Shown here: one piece after another, positions 23,813-33,527 of the stretch
Position numbering within the stretch: the first letter of the stretch is position 1
Layout of the letters: the number at the start of each line of letters is the position of its first letter
NCBI RefSeq assembly: GCF_019904295.1
Contig: NZ_CP065359.1
Coordinates: 1,513,001-1,577,000, forward strand
Direction of reading: 5' to 3'
Source: Ruegeria sp. SCSIO 43209
GTDB lineage: Bacteria > Pseudomonadota > Alphaproteobacteria > Rhodobacterales > Rhodobacteraceae
DNA length: 64,000 bases
Position numbers and translations under genes: made by a program
Notes under the pieces: model-generated
Told to the model about the DNA's origin: nothing
The model's database searches: none
Seen by the model: only the letters and a program-made list of their open reading frames with translations

Positions 23813-24582
23813 GTCGACGTCCTTTTCAGAAGATCAATCAGCGCCGCGACGGATGCGGCATTGTCTGCCCAAGCCTGGCCATCCGGACCGGCAAGGCTGT
23901 TCTCAAAACCAACGCGCACATCGCCACCCAGCTGCGCGGCCTTTTGCAGGCACGCATGCTCCTGCCCTCCAAAGGCACAGACCATCCATGGATCAGCGCT
24001 GTGCGGAAACACATCCAGATCATTCGGACTCGATTCCTGCGCCGTGGAATAGCGACCAAGGACAAGCAGACGGTCGACCTGATCCGATTTTACCACCCCT
24101 TCAGCCTGCCAATGGGTCAGTAACTCAACGTCAGCGACATCATAGAGGATATGCTGAACACGAGTCCCTTGTTCCGCGCATAGTGCGTAGACCTTTGGCG
24201 CAAGTTCGGGCGACCGTGCAATCTCGCGCACCGAAATCGAAGCCCAGTCCGGGCGCACATTTTGCAAACAAGCAAGTTGTGCTTGAACGCCGAAAACGCC
24301 AGCAGCTTCTGTCGTAATCTGGATGTCCATGTCAGGGGCCGCAGCACGCAGTTCAGCAATGGTTTCGCGATACAAACCCGCATCTAGTGAATGGTTACCT
24401 GACTGATCGCGAATATGCAGATGCAGACCTTGCGCACCTGCCCTATGGCACGTTTTCGCGACCTTGACGATTTCATCAGTCTTGATCGGCAGGGCAGGAT
24501 GATCTCCATGCCCTCGTCGCGCCCCGTTCGGAGCCACCAACACATATGGCCTTCTCGTCATCCTCAAACCAGTCCCAGACAT
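23809..24582 (-). CDS. Beta-keto acid cleavage enzyme (BKACE, DUF849)
   Basis: A 257-residue TIM-barrel metalloenzyme. BKACE enzymes condense a beta-keto acid with acetyl-CoA and split it into acetoacetate and a CoA ester. The zinc ligands are in LHLHIRD (two His) and VRVGFEN (Glu); ITTEAAG is also conserved. At 257 residues it is shorter than the usual 270-310. The ATG at 24582 follows AGGTG at suitable spacing; ATG 24561 is an alternative. The side chain specificity, which sets the pathway, is not readable. The coupling with an aminotransferase suggests an amino-substituted substrate. Confidence 0.87.
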   Translation of the reverse strand: MSGTGLRMTRRPYVLVAPNGARRGHGDHPALPIKTDEIVKVAKTCHRAGAQGLHLHIRDQSGNHSLDAGLYRETIAELRAAAPDMDIQITTEAAGVFGVQAQLACLQNVRPDWASISVREIARSPELAPKVYALCAEQGTRVQHILYDVADVELLTHWQAEGVVKSDQVDRLLVLGRYSTAQESSPNDLDVFPHSADPWMVCAFGGQEHACLQKAAQLGGDVRVGFENSLAGPDGQAWADNAASVAALIDLLKRTST

Positions 24583-24671
24583 TCCGTCACCTGTTTTTTA
24601 CGATCCCGAATTAGACACCTCGCTCACGTTTTCAATTTGCAATCTTCATAACATTTGTTTTTTCTTACCAA

Positions 24672-25571
24672 ATGCAACACACCTCATCCCAACTCACCGA
24701 GCAGCTTCGGCACGAAATCGACACCCTGCCTCAGCAAATGCAAGCCGCAGCGAAATACATCATCGACCACCCTGGCGATTTCGGGCTCGACCCGGTTCGG
24801 CTTACCGCCGAAAAGATCGGTGTCAGTTCAAACGTTTTGGTGCGGTTGGCACAACGCATGGGATTCGACAGTTTTGAGTCGTTCAGACGACCCTTTCGCC
24901 AAACCCTTGTCACAGATCGAGAAGATCGGCTGGGTCAGGGCTGGCTGGATCGCATGAAATCGGGGGGCCAATTCAGCGCCGCGCAAGCTGGGTTTGCGCA
25001 AAACGAACTGAACGTCGTAGCCCGCTCCTTGCGACTGGCCGATCCTGATTTGATGCAACAGGTCACAGAGTACATGATTGCAGCTAATCGCTGTTTCCTA
25101 ACCGCGACCCGGGCCAGCTATGCTTTGGCCTACTATCTCCACTATGCGGGTCGGATGGCACACCCAGGATTTCAACTTATCCCGCGACATATGGGATCAG
25201 CCATCGATGATTTGCTCGAGGCCGATGAGGCGGACTGCCTTTTCGCTATTACCGTTCACCCCTATTCCTCTGACACTATACAATCCATGCGTTTTGCGCG
25301 TAAACGCGGCATGCGCATCGTGCTATTGTCGGATAGCGACGTCATCGCCCCTGGTGTTGACCCTGACATCGTGCTGCCTGTAAGTACCCGCGCGCAACAT
25401 CACTTTTCCAGCTTCTCCGGAGCGATGGCAGTGCTTGAATGCCTGCTGGGTCATCTCTTTGCCGCAGGGGGATCAGCCGCGCGTGACCGCGTGGAACGCT
25501 ATCAGACAGCCAGAGAAGACACCGGCGCCTACTGGCGCCCCGCCAAGCTCCCAAGAGTTCGGAAAGAATAA
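24672..25571 (+). CDS. RpiR-family transcriptional regulator
   Basis: A 299-residue regulator. Residues about 1-80 form the RpiR helix-turn-helix (LTAEKIGVSSNVLVRLAQRMGFDSFESFRRPF), followed by a SIS domain (about 125-265) that normally binds phosphosugars or other small ligands. The divergent arrangement with the BKACE-aminotransferase operon, 89 bases apart, makes that operon its likely target. The ATG has no obvious ribosome binding site; the upstream bases are AT-rich. A hairpin follows the stop. Confidence 0.9.
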   Translation: MQHTSSQLTEQLRHEIDTLPQQMQAAAKYIIDHPGDFGLDPVRLTAEKIGVSSNVLVRLAQRMGFDSFESFRRPFRQTLVTDREDRLGQGWLDRMKSGGQFSAAQAGFAQNELNVVARSLRLADPDLMQQVTEYMIAANRCFLTATRASYALAYYLHYAGRMAHPGFQLIPRHMGSAIDDLLEADEADCLFAITVHPYSSDTIQSMRFARKRGMRIVLLSDSDVIAPGVDPDIVLPVSTRAQHHFSSFSGAMAVLECLLGHLFAAGGSAARDRVERYQTAREDTGAYWRPAKLPRVRKE

Positions 25572-25603
25572 AGAGCCCCGGCTTTCACCGAGGCTCTCAA
25601 AGC
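25572..25603. terminator. Imperfect terminator hairpin between rpiR and coxM
   Basis: AGAGCC pairs with GGCTCT and CGG with CCG, with one mismatch between and a 6-base loop. Read on the minus strand the stem is followed by TTTATT, so it fits best as the end of the molybdenum hydroxylase operon. It also lies directly after the rpiR stop. Confidence 0.55.
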
Positions 25604-25618
25604 TGATTAACAATCAGA

Positions 25619-26410
25619 TCAACTGCAAGCTTCGACAGCCCGTTTCGTCATAACAGTGACCAGATGCGCCCGATACGTTTTGCTCCCGTGCAGATCACCA
25701 ATCATGTTCATCGGATTGATATGCAGCCCCATCAAAGCGTCCGCGCGGAACTCTTTGTTCAGGGCCTCCTCAGCCTCCGCCCAGCGGAAAACTCCGTCCT
25801 CGCTTGCACCGGTTACTGCAACCCGAACGCCATCGGCAAACCGGGCAAGATATACCCCGACCAACGCAAACCGAGACGCGGGCTGCAAAAACTTCTGATA
25901 ACTCGCCGCCTGAGGCACGGGGAAACGCACCGAAGTGATAATCTCGCCCTCTTCCAGAGCTGTCGTAAACATGCCCTGAAAGAAGTCATCCGCCGCTATC
26001 TGGCGATTATTGGTGACAATGGTCGCGCCTGAACCCAGCACTCCCGCCGGATAACAGGCCGCTGGATCATTGTTGGCAATCGAACCGCCAATAGTGCCAC
26101 GATTACGCACCGCAGGATCACCGATCTGGCCGGCCAGCGCTGCCAGCGCCGGATAGTTACCAGCAGCTTCAGCGGCCACATTTGCGTGGGTTGTCGCACC
26201 GCCTATCGCTACCGAGCCATCATCCTCGACGCAGACCCCTTTCATTTCAGCGATTCCATTGACCGAAACCAGCTTGGATGGCGCGGCCAACCGCTGCTTC
26301 ATTGTGGGGATCAGGGTTTGCCCACCCCCCAGTGCCTGTGCATCCTCAACTCCCAACGCAGTAACCGCGTCAGCGATGGTCGAGGGTTTCTCAAACTCGA
26401 AATTGTACAT
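25619..26410 (-). CDS. coxM: Molybdenum hydroxylase, FAD-binding medium subunit (CoxM-like)
   Basis: A 263-residue FAD subunit of a xanthine dehydrogenase/CO dehydrogenase-type enzyme. The FAD-binding loops ALGGGQTLIPTMK and the later TIGGSIANNDPAA are both clear, as is the CO-dehydrogenase-flavoprotein C-terminal part from about residue 165. It takes electrons from the [2Fe-2S] subunit and hands them to the respiratory chain. It is the last of the three structural genes and is preceded by the dispersed repeat copy 2 in the 95-base gap after coxL. Confidence 0.93.
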   Translation of the reverse strand: MYNFEFEKPSTIADAVTALGVEDAQALGGGQTLIPTMKQRLAAPSKLVSVNGIAEMKGVCVEDDGSVAIGGATTHANVAAEAAGNYPALAALAGQIGDPAVRNRGTIGGSIANNDPAACYPAGVLGSGATIVTNNRQIAADDFFQGMFTTALEEGEIITSVRFPVPQAASYQKFLQPASRFALVGVYLARFADGVRVAVTGASEDGVFRWAEAEEALNKEFRADALMGLHINPMNMIGDLHGSKTYRAHLVTVMTKRAVEACS

Positions 26411-26431
26411 TTCGTTCTTCCTTTCCGAAAA

Positions 26432-26494
26432 GCGCGGATCCGCCCTTCATCTGGCTATAAATATCTCGGGGAGCGCGAGGGGCTGGCCCCTCGC
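26432..26494. repeat. Dispersed intergenic repeat, copy 2
   Basis: CTTCATCTGGCTATAAATAT followed by CTCGGGG matches copy 1 at 16771 apart from one base. It is followed by an 8-bp hairpin, GCGAGGGG (26475-26482) with CCCCTCGC (26487-26494). It lies between coxL and coxM on the operon side, so a full terminator here would separate the subunits. Confidence 0.6.
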
Positions 26495-26505
26495 ACCCGA
26501 ACCTC

Positions 26506-28866
26506 TCAACCATGCATTGCTGTCCAAACACGCGACGGGCTCATCGGCATGTCAATGTGATCAACAGCCTTTCCACCCGAGTTCAGCGCATCCAGAACCG
26601 CGTTGACTACCGCAGGCGGCGAGCCAATCGCACCAGCCTCACCGCAGCCCTTCACACCCAACGGGTTGTGCGTACACGGCGTCTGGCTGGAATGGTCGAC
26701 CGCATAGAACGGCAGATCATCGGCGCGTGGCATCGCGTAATCCATGAAGGATGCGCTCAGCAACTGGCCATTCTCGTCATAGGCGCAATTTTCCAACAAA
26801 GCCTGACCGATACCCTGACCGATACCGCCATGTACCTGACCATCCACAATCATCGGGTTAACGATGTTGCCAAAGTCATCCGCAGCGGTGAAGGCTTCGA
26901 TGGTCACCTGTCCAGTCTCGGGATCCACCTCAACCTCGCAGGCATATGCCCCCGCTGGGAAGGTGAAGTTGGCCGGGTCATAAAATGCGGTCTCCTCCAG
27001 CCCCGGCTCAACCTCCAATGGGAAGTTGTGCGGTACATAGGCTGTCAGAGTCACATCACCCCAGGCCACGGACTTGTCAGTGCCCGCGACGCTGAACTGA
27101 CCGTCCTTCAGCTCGATATCGGCCTCGGACGCCTCGAGCAGGTGGGCCGCGATCTTCTTGGCCTTGTCGATCACCTTTTCGGTCGCCTTAACCATGGCCG
27201 AACCACAGACCGCGAGCGAGCGTGAGCCATAAGTGCCCATGCCGAACGGGATCTTCGAGGTGTCGCCATGCACAATCTCTACCATCGACTCGTCGATGCC
27301 GATCATGTCGGCCACAACCTGCGGGAAAGCGGTCTCATGCCCCTGCCCGTGGCTATGTGCACCAACCATGACGCTGATGGAACCGGTGGCGTTCACCCGC
27401 ACCGTGGCAGCATCATAAAGACCCGCCCGGGCCCCCAGCATGCCGACGATGTTCGAGGGCGCGATGCCGCAGGCCTCGATATAGCAATTGACGCCTAGGC
27501 CACGCAGCTTGCCATTGGCCTCGCTTTCCGCCCGTCGCGCGGCAAAGCCAGCCAAATCAGCAGCAGCTTCAAGCTTATCCATCGTCCCGTTGTAATCCCC
27601 GGTGTCGTAGGTCAGCGCCACCGGTGTGTCATACGGGAACTGGGTGATGAAATTCTGGCGACGCAGGGCGATCGGATCGACACCCAGTTCACGCGCTGCC
27701 TTGTCGATGACGCGCTCCAGCTGATAGGTCGCCTCTGGCCGACCCGCACCGCGATAAGCGTCCACCGGCACTGTGTTGGTGAACATTGCCTTCACATTCA
27801 CCTGAATGACCGGCGTCTTGTAGTTGCCCGCCATCAGAGTGCCATGCAGCCAAGTCGGAACCGAGCTTGAGAAGGTCGACAGATACGCGCCCAGATTGGC
27901 GTAGGTGTTGGTGCGAAGGCCTGTGAAGTTATTGTCCGCGTCCAAAGCGAGCTCAATCGTGCTGACGTGGTCGCGGCCCTGCGCATCCGACATAAACGCC
28001 TCGGACCGGCTGGCGGTCCATTTGACCGGACGGTTGCAGGCCTTGGCAGCGAATGTACAGAACGCCTCTTCCGCGTAGTGGAAAATCTTCGTGCCAAATC
28101 CACCACCAACATCAGGCGCTACGACACGCACTTTGTGTTCAGGCAAGCCCAGAACAAATGCGCACATCAGCAAGCGGATCACATGCGGGTTCTGCGAAGT
28201 GGTGTAGAGCGTGTACTCATCCGTACCCCGGCTGTACTCGGCCACCGCAACGCGCGGCTCCATCGGATTAGCAACCAGACGGTTATTGATCAGGTCCAGA
28301 GTGGTGACATGGGCCGCGTTGGCAAAAACCTCATTGACCTTGTCATTGTCTTCTTCGCCCAGATGCCAGTCATAGCAGATGTTGTTCTTCAGATCCTCAT
28401 GGATAAGCGTAGCGCCATCCTGCGCTGCGGCTTTCATATCCAGCACGGCAGGGAGTTCTTCGATATCCACTTCAATCGCTTCCGCCGCATCGCGGGCGAG
28501 TTCAAGGCTGTCCGCGACAACGGCAGCGATGGGATCGCCTACATGTCGGACCTTGCCTTGCGCCAGAATGGGATGCGGTGGTTCCTGCATCGGGGCGCCA
28601 TGACGGTCGGTTACTTCCCAGCCGCAAGGCATTCCGCCCACGCCTTCAAAGTCCTTGCCGGTGAACACCTTCACAACCCCCGGCATACCCTCGGCGGCAG
28701 ATGTGTCGATGTTGGTGATCCGGCCATGCGCGATGTCGGACCGTAGGAAATGCACATAGGCCTGGCCATTTACGTTGATGTCGTCGGTGTAATTGCCTGC
28801 TCCGGTCAGAAAGCGTACGTCCTCGCGCCGCTTGGAACTGGCTCCGATGCCACTGTCTTTGGGCAT
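26506..28866 (-). CDS. coxL: Molybdenum hydroxylase large subunit, form II CoxL-like
   Basis: The 786-residue molybdopterin catalytic subunit. The active-site loop reads AYRGAGR (residues 370-376), the form II signature. Form I, true aerobic CO dehydrogenase, has AYXCSFR with a selenated Cys, which is absent here. Other features are [18 protein letters not shown] cofactor contacts and the C-terminal [18 protein letters not shown] with the catalytic Glu. CO is thus an unlikely main substrate; aldehydes, purines or similar heterocycles are possible. It follows coxS after a short gap holding a 23-base palindrome. Confidence 0.93.
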   Translation of the reverse strand: MPKDSGIGASSKRREDVRFLTGAGNYTDDINVNGQAYVHFLRSDIAHGRITNIDTSAAEGMPGVVKVFTGKDFEGVGGMPCGWEVTDRHGAPMQEPPHPILAQGKVRHVGDPIAAVVADSLELARDAAEAIEVDIEELPAVLDMKAAAQDGATLIHEDLKNNICYDWHLGEEDNDKVNEVFANAAHVTTLDLINNRLVANPMEPRVAVAEYSRGTDEYTLYTTSQNPHVIRLLMCAFVLGLPEHKVRVVAPDVGGGFGTKIFHYAEEAFCTFAAKACNRPVKWTASRSEAFMSDAQGRDHVSTIELALDADNNFTGLRTNTYANLGAYLSTFSSSVPTWLHGTLMAGNYKTPVIQVNVKAMFTNTVPVDAYRGAGRPEATYQLERVIDKAARELGVDPIALRRQNFITQFPYDTPVALTYDTGDYNGTMDKLEAAADLAGFAARRAESEANGKLRGLGVNCYIEACGIAPSNIVGMLGARAGLYDAATVRVNATGSISVMVGAHSHGQGHETAFPQVVADMIGIDESMVEIVHGDTSKIPFGMGTYGSRSLAVCGSAMVKATEKVIDKAKKIAAHLLEASEADIELKDGQFSVAGTDKSVAWGDVTLTAYVPHNFPLEVEPGLEETAFYDPANFTFPAGAYACEVEVDPETGQVTIEAFTAADDFGNIVNPMIVDGQVHGGIGQGIGQALLENCAYDENGQLLSASFMDYAMPRADDLPFYAVDHSSQTPCTHNPLGVKGCGEAGAIGSPPAVVNAVLDALNSGGKAVDHIDMPMSPSRVWTAMHG

Positions 28867-28887
28867 TGCTTGTTCTCCTCCGTGGAA

Positions 28888-28910
28888 AAGAATTTTCGTC
28901 GAAAATTCTT
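28888..28910. repeat. Perfect 23-base palindrome between coxS and coxL
   Basis: Two 11-base arms (28888-28898 and 28900-28910) flank a single central T; the core is GAATTTTCG with CGAAAATTC. It lies within a 51-base gap and can form a hairpin in the operon transcript. Confidence 0.7.
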
Positions 28911-28917
28911 ACCCGCC

Positions 28918-29403
28918 TCACTCGGCGGCGATGCTGGAAACGTCTTGACCCGATGCGGCCATGATTGCCTTGACGATGTTGTGGTAACCTGTGCACCGGC
29001 ATAGGTTACCCTCAAGGTACTTGCGAATTTCGCCTTCGGTCGGGCGCGGGTTATCCTTGAGCAATGCTGCAGCGCTCATCACCATGCCCGGAGTGCAAAA
29101 TCCACATTGCAGCCCGTGATGATCCTGAAAGGCCTGTTGGATCACGTTCAGCGTGCCATCTTCGGCCGCCTGCCCCTCGATCGTGCCCACATCCGCGCCG
29201 TCTGCTTCCAGCGCCAGCATGTTGCAGGATTTGACCGCCTCACCATTCACGTGCACCACGCACGCGCCACATTGAGCCGTGTCGCAGCCAATATGTGTGC
29301 CTGTCAAATTCAGGTGGTCGCGTAGAAATCCGGATAATAGAGTCCGCCCTTCAACATCACCGCTGACGGCAACGCCGTTCACGGTCATTGAGACCTTGGT
29401 CAT
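28918..29403 (-). CDS. coxS: Molybdenum hydroxylase [2Fe-2S] small subunit (CoxS-like)
   Basis: A 161-residue iron-sulfur subunit. The plant-type ferredoxin domain has [16 protein letters not shown] with a further Cys in KSCNML. The all-helical C-terminal domain has [10 protein letters not shown] and LCRCTGY. All eight cluster cysteines are present. The ATG at 29403 follows GGAGG by five bases; an in-frame upstream start at 29451 would add 16 unrelated residues. It is the promoter-proximal gene of the S-L-M operon. Confidence 0.95.
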   Translation of the reverse strand: MTKVSMTVNGVAVSGDVEGRTLLSGFLRDHLNLTGTHIGCDTAQCGACVVHVNGEAVKSCNMLALEADGADVGTIEGQAAEDGTLNVIQQAFQDHHGLQCGFCTPGMVMSAAALLKDNPRPTEGEIRKYLEGNLCRCTGYHNIVKAIMAASGQDVSSIAAE

Positions 29404-29559
29404 AAGATCCTCCCCTTTTCTTGGCTTATTTGCTAAGCCAGAGTTAAACACGGTAAATTTCGTTTGAGAACAAAAATATTTGCCTGATTTTTCCGCAGTT
29501 TCGCTGATCAGCCTTCTAACAATGATGCGTCCACCAAACAGGGCAAAATTGCCGTTGCG

Positions 29560-30561
29560 TCATTTACTCTTGGCAGCGCGGGGCTGTGGCCGCGTCGGGA
29601 TTTCTTTTAGCAGCCCACCGACACCCATCCCTGCGATGTCCGCGCCCGTCGTTTCGATTCCGCAAGCAACGCGGGACAAGACCCAATCCGCCCCGTTCAA
29701 TGCTGGTGAGCGCGCGCATCCGGGCAAACCGATAATGGGGCGCCCGCCGGAAGATCCCAAAAACAACAGGTTCCCCGGATCGACCGGCATTCCAAACCGG
29801 TCGACGATACCCCCCGCTGCCCGCACAGAAGCAGGCGCCACATCATCTTTATCCGACGTGGCCGATCCGGTCAGGATCATGACGATCTCACCCCGAATGG
29901 CCGAAATCGATGCTGTTAAGTCGCCCATCCGATGCGGCACCACCTGAACATCTGACAGATTCATACCCAAAGCCTCAACCCGGCTACGAATAGCAGCGAT
30001 ACCTTTTTCATTAGATGGCCCGCCAGCAATGTCGGTAACGATGAGACCCGCGTTTTCGTATTTGGGCACCGATAACCGAATAGCGTCCTGCGCATGACGG
30101 GCCGCACTCTCAACGTCGGATCGAGGTACGGCATAAGAAATCACCTTGATCGTCGCGACCATGCCGCCAGCCGCCATCTGCTGATATTGCGGCACCGTGG
30201 CAACCGTGATCATCGGGTTGACCTGATTGAACTTTTGCAAGGCATCGGTATCCAGCACCGCGACGCCTGGTCCATTTGCTAAAAGGTTGACCCGGCCTGT
30301 AAAGGCTTCGGTGACACGCAGATTTGCCTGTGTGGGACTTGGTGCAAGCGCTTCTGCCAGCAGCGCTGCGGCTTCGTCCTCATGGCAATCACCTTGCTCC
30401 AGTCTGGCGACTGTGACCTCGGTCAGACCGGCTTGGTGCAACTCGGCTATGTGCTCGGACGCAAGCGTTATACCTTTCCTAAGCTTGCGGTTTCCCGCTT
30501 TGACGGAATGGGCCAATATCGCGCCGTTGGCGTCGGAAACGGGTACAGGACCAAACTTCAC
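29560..30561 (-). CDS. MoeA/MoCF-type molybdopterin-binding protein
   Basis: A 333-residue protein containing a MoCF_biosynth-type domain (about 165-300: AGLIVTDIAGGPSNEKG, VPHRMGDL, VMILTGSATSDKDDVAP, GSSGGRPIIGLPGCA). The N-terminal 150 residues resemble the front part of MoeA-like proteins. Such proteins appear beside XdhC in molybdenum hydroxylase clusters and are thought to prepare or insert the cofactor. It starts with GTG, which overlaps the xdhC stop by 4 bases. Exact step unproven. Confidence 0.8.
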   Translation of the reverse strand: MKFGPVPVSDANGAILAHSVKAGNRKLRKGITLASEHIAELHQAGLTEVTVARLEQGDCHEDEAAALLAEALAPSPTQANLRVTEAFTGRVNLLANGPGVAVLDTDALQKFNQVNPMITVATVPQYQQMAAGGMVATIKVISYAVPRSDVESAARHAQDAIRLSVPKYENAGLIVTDIAGGPSNEKGIAAIRSRVEALGMNLSDVQVVPHRMGDLTASISAIRGEIVMILTGSATSDKDDVAPASVRAAGGIVDRFGMPVDPGNLLFLGSSGGRPIIGLPGCARSPALNGADWVLSRVACGIETTGADIAGMGVGGLLKEIPTRPQPRAAKSK

Positions 30562-31526
30562 GCTCTGCCTCGCAGGACCGCCGTCATCTGCGCAAGGATC
30601 GCAACGGCTATCTCAGACGGTCCAGCCGCCCCGATATCAAGCCCAACAGGTCCGTGAATCAGTGAAATCTGGTCATCGTTGAACCCGGCCTGCTTCATCC
30701 GCTCCACGCGTTTGGCATGTGTGCGCTTAGATCCGAGTGCGCCGATGTAGAACACATCGGCCGCCAAACCGGCCTGAAGCGCGGGGTCATCAAGTTTGGG
30801 GTCGTGGGTCAGCAACACAAGCGCCGTGCGCGAGTCGAGACCCAGCTTTGATACAGCCTCATCCGGCCAATCCGTAAGGATGGTTTCTCCGGGAAAACGT
30901 GCGTCCGATGCGAAGGCCTCGCGCGGATCTATAATCGCCGGGTCATAACCCGCGATCCGGGCCATCGGCACCAGAGCTTGGGCGATGTGCACCGCTCCCA
31001 CCACTATCAACCGTAACGGTGGGTTGTGGACAGCGACAAAGGTCTGCCCATCCTCTTCGAACCCGGACCTGTCCATACGCAAGCGTTCGGAATAGGCATT
31101 TCGGCGCAACGCGCGCTGGCCCGTCTCGACATTGACTTCATGGGCCAAGGGTTCGCGCCGCGCCCGTGCCGCGACCAGTTCGGCCAGCATTGGTTCGGGC
31201 AGGACCTTGCCGACCGGTTCAACCAAAACCCTGATCGTACCGCCGCAAGCCAGACCGACGGCAAACGCATCCTCGTCGCTTACACCGAACTCTAGCAGCC
31301 TTGCCTCGCCTTCATCTATGGCTTCCAGCGCTTCGACGATCACGGCACCTTCGACGCAACCACCAGAAACCGAGCCTTCGATCCGACCATCGCCCGCAAT
31401 GACCAACTGCGCGCCTACACGGCGCGGCGCGCTGCCCCAGGTCTCAACCACAGTGGCCAAAGCCGCGCCCTTCCCGGCGCGATACCATTTTAGTGCGGTT
31501 TCCGGGCTGCTATCGAATCGTTCCAT
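30558..31526 (-). CDS. xdhC: XdhC/CoxF-family molybdenum cofactor maturation factor
   Basis: A 322-residue factor that binds the molybdenum cofactor, promotes its sulfuration and delivers it to the hydroxylase. The XdhC N-domain is marked by TVVETWGSAPRRVGAQLVI and SGGCVEG with the functional Cys. The C-terminal Rossmann-type domain has LRLIVVGAVHIAQAL, LLTHDPKLDDPAL and YIGALGSKRTHAKR. A strong GGAGG ribosome binding site precedes the ATG. It heads a two-gene operon with the MoeA-like gene. Confidence 0.92.
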   Translation of the reverse strand: MERFDSSPETALKWYRAGKGAALATVVETWGSAPRRVGAQLVIAGDGRIEGSVSGGCVEGAVIVEALEAIDEGEARLLEFGVSDEDAFAVGLACGGTIRVLVEPVGKVLPEPMLAELVAARARREPLAHEVNVETGQRALRRNAYSERLRMDRSGFEEDGQTFVAVHNPPLRLIVVGAVHIAQALVPMARIAGYDPAIIDPREAFASDARFPGETILTDWPDEAVSKLGLDSRTALVLLTHDPKLDDPALQAGLAADVFYIGALGSKRTHAKRVERMKQAGFNDDQISLIHGPVGLDIGAAGPSEIAVAILAQMTAVLRGRA

Positions 31527-31732
31527 TTAGACCTCCGGCCTTGCTTGGGTTCAACATAGTCAGCTTTGGAGCAATGAAAAGCGCTCAGCGGGTCGATCTT
31601 GTGGCGCTAACAAGCCGATTTTGAACTCACATTCACAAATTGTTGAATGTTGGAAGGCGTCATTCTAGCCTGCATGCGATTCCGGGGCCTATTCGGGATC
31701 GTCCCAACATATTTCATAGCGGAGACAAACAG

Positions 31733-32233
31733 TTGAAACGCATTCTTACACTCGGAGCAGCGATCGGCCTGTTGACTGCCAGCACCGGCTGGGCTGACAC
31801 ATTTCTGAAATACGGTGAGGTCGAAGGCTGGAAGGTTTTCATCGATCAGGACAAGAAATCCTGCCTTATCGAAGCGGTTGATGACGCTGAAAATGTCGTA
31901 CAGATGGGCCTGACCGAAGATCGCGGCGTTGGCTATGTGGGCGTCTTCACCAAAGCCGAGACCAACATCAAGAAAGGCGAGAAAGAGGCCGTCGCCATCC
32001 TGATCGGAGACAATATCTATGTTGGTGAGGCCACCGGCATGAAGGGGAACATCACCAAGGGTTATTCGGGCGGATATGTCCTGTCGGACGACCCTCAGTT
32101 CGCGGATGACCTTGCCAAGAAGAAGGTAATGGTCGTGTTCCCGGAAAAAGAGTTCGCCTTCACCGTCGATCTGACCGGCACTTACAAAGCCATGGAGATG
32201 GCACGGAAGTGCAATGAAGAGCAGCTTTCGTAA
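31733..32233 (+). CDS. Invasion-associated locus B (IalB)-like periplasmic protein
   Basis: A 166-residue exported protein. The TTG at 31733 is the start: it follows GGAGA at proper distance and begins a typical signal peptide (KRILTLGAAIGLLTASTGWA). The mature domain resembles IalB-family proteins, with a GWKVFIDQDKKSCLIEAV strand and a C-terminal Cys in ARKCNEEQL that could pair with the first. The biological role in free-living Rhodobacterales is unknown. It interrupts the cluster of Cox accessory genes on the opposite strand and is probably unrelated to them. Confidence 0.78.
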   Translation: MKRILTLGAAIGLLTASTGWADTFLKYGEVEGWKVFIDQDKKSCLIEAVDDAENVVQMGLTEDRGVGYVGVFTKAETNIKKGEKEAVAILIGDNIYVGEATGMKGNITKGYSGGYVLSDDPQFADDLAKKKVMVVFPEKEFAFTVDLTGTYKAMEMARKCNEEQLS

Positions 32234-32236
32234 CAG

Positions 32237-33493
32237 CTAGTCGGAAAGCGCGGACATCAGCCGCGCTTTCTGCCCCTGATCATCTGGCTGTGAAATCACG
32301 GCGGCCAGATCTTCCAGCGACGCAATCGAATGCCCGGCGCGGAAGCTGTCGACATGTGGAAGCATTGTCGCCACACCCTGAGCTTTCGGTGCGAACCCGT
32401 CCCAGCGCAGCAATGGGTTCAGCCAAATCAGACGCCGCGACGACAGGTGCAGGCGCTCGATTTCCTTTTCCAGCATCTCGGGATCGCCCCGCTCTAACCC
32501 GTCGGTGATCAACAACACGACCGCCCCCTGCCCCATGACGCGCCGCGACCAGTCGCGATTGAACTGATGCAGGCATTCTCCGATCCGGGTTCCGCCTTCC
32601 CAGTCCCGTGCCTCGGCCCCAGCAGCGGCCAGCGCTGCATCGACATCACGTTGATGCAGATGGCGGGTGATGTTGGTCAGGCGTGTGCCAAACGTGAATG
32701 CGTGCACTTTGGCCCAACCTGCGCCTTTGGCATTCGAAACCGCGTGTAGAAAGTGCAGAATGATCCGACTGTATTGGCTCATCGACCCGGATATATCGCA
32801 CAACGCCACCAAATTCGGCCACCGAGGTTTGGGTTGCAAGTGCGCGATATCGCGTAGTTCGCCACCCTGCCGCATCGCTGACCTAAGTGTCCGAGCGCGA
32901 TCAACGCGGTGACCGAGGTGACTGGCCTGACCTCGGCGAGACTCGATGGGTTTGACCGGTAAGTTCAGGCGCGACAGCATGCGTTTGGCCTGGGCGATCT
33001 CGGATGTACTCATCTGTTCGAAATCGAGGTTGCGCAAGCGTTCTTCAGATGACGCGGTTTGGGTTGCGTCGATCTCGATCTCGCTTTCCTCTTGTTGCTC
33101 GGTTGATTCTGGCAAGTCGCGTTCGACGCCATCCAATAACGCCTCAACCGCGCGCTTTTCAGCCGCATCCGCTTTGCGCTCCTCCTGAACACCGCGAATG
33201 GCGGGCAGCATCATGGACATCATATGTTCTAGATACCGCGGATCGCGCCAATAGAGGCGGAAGACTTGCGCAAAAACCGTTCGATGTTCCGGCCGGTTCA
33301 CGAAACAGGCATGCAGCGTCCAGTAGAAATCTCTTTTCTCGGTGAACCCCGCAGCCTGCACCGCGCGGATCGCGTCAATCACGCGCCCAGTTCCTATCGG
33401 CAGTCCGGCCTTGCGCAAAGCGCGCGCAAAATGGGTGATGTTCTGGGCCAGTTTGGGGTTGTCCGGTATATCGAGTGGGAGTTGTTCGGCCAT
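32237..33493 (-). CDS. coxE: VWA-domain protein, CoxE-like
   Basis: A 418-residue protein with an N-terminal helical region and a C-terminal von Willebrand A domain (about 220-400). The MIDAS motif is intact: DISGSMS, a Thr in EGGTRIGE, and Asp in LITDGL. Together with a MoxR AAA+ ATPase such proteins mature metal centres; in CO dehydrogenase CoxD/CoxE assemble the Mo-Cu site. ATG 33493 is preferred over a TTG one codon earlier because GGGGG stands just upstream. The moxR gene ends 35 bases before it. Confidence 0.88.
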   Translation of the reverse strand: MAEQLPLDIPDNPKLAQNITHFARALRKAGLPIGTGRVIDAIRAVQAAGFTEKRDFYWTLHACFVNRPEHRTVFAQVFRLYWRDPRYLEHMMSMMLPAIRGVQEERKADAAEKRAVEALLDGVERDLPESTEQQEESEIEIDATQTASSEERLRNLDFEQMSTSEIAQAKRMLSRLNLPVKPIESRRGQASHLGHRVDRARTLRSAMRQGGELRDIAHLQPKPRWPNLVALCDISGSMSQYSRIILHFLHAVSNAKGAGWAKVHAFTFGTRLTNITRHLHQRDVDAALAAAGAEARDWEGGTRIGECLHQFNRDWSRRVMGQGAVVLLITDGLERGDPEMLEKEIERLHLSSRRLIWLNPLLRWDGFAPKAQGVATMLPHVDSFRAGHSIASLEDLAAVISQPDDQGQKARLMSALSD

Positions 33494-33527
33494 CAAACCC
33501 CCAAAGTATTTTCGAGCATATGAAGCA

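Noticed and set aside
31630..31649. Imperfect palindrome before the IalB-like gene as operator
   Set aside because: Only six paired bases on each side of a non-matching centre; no regulator is adjacent.
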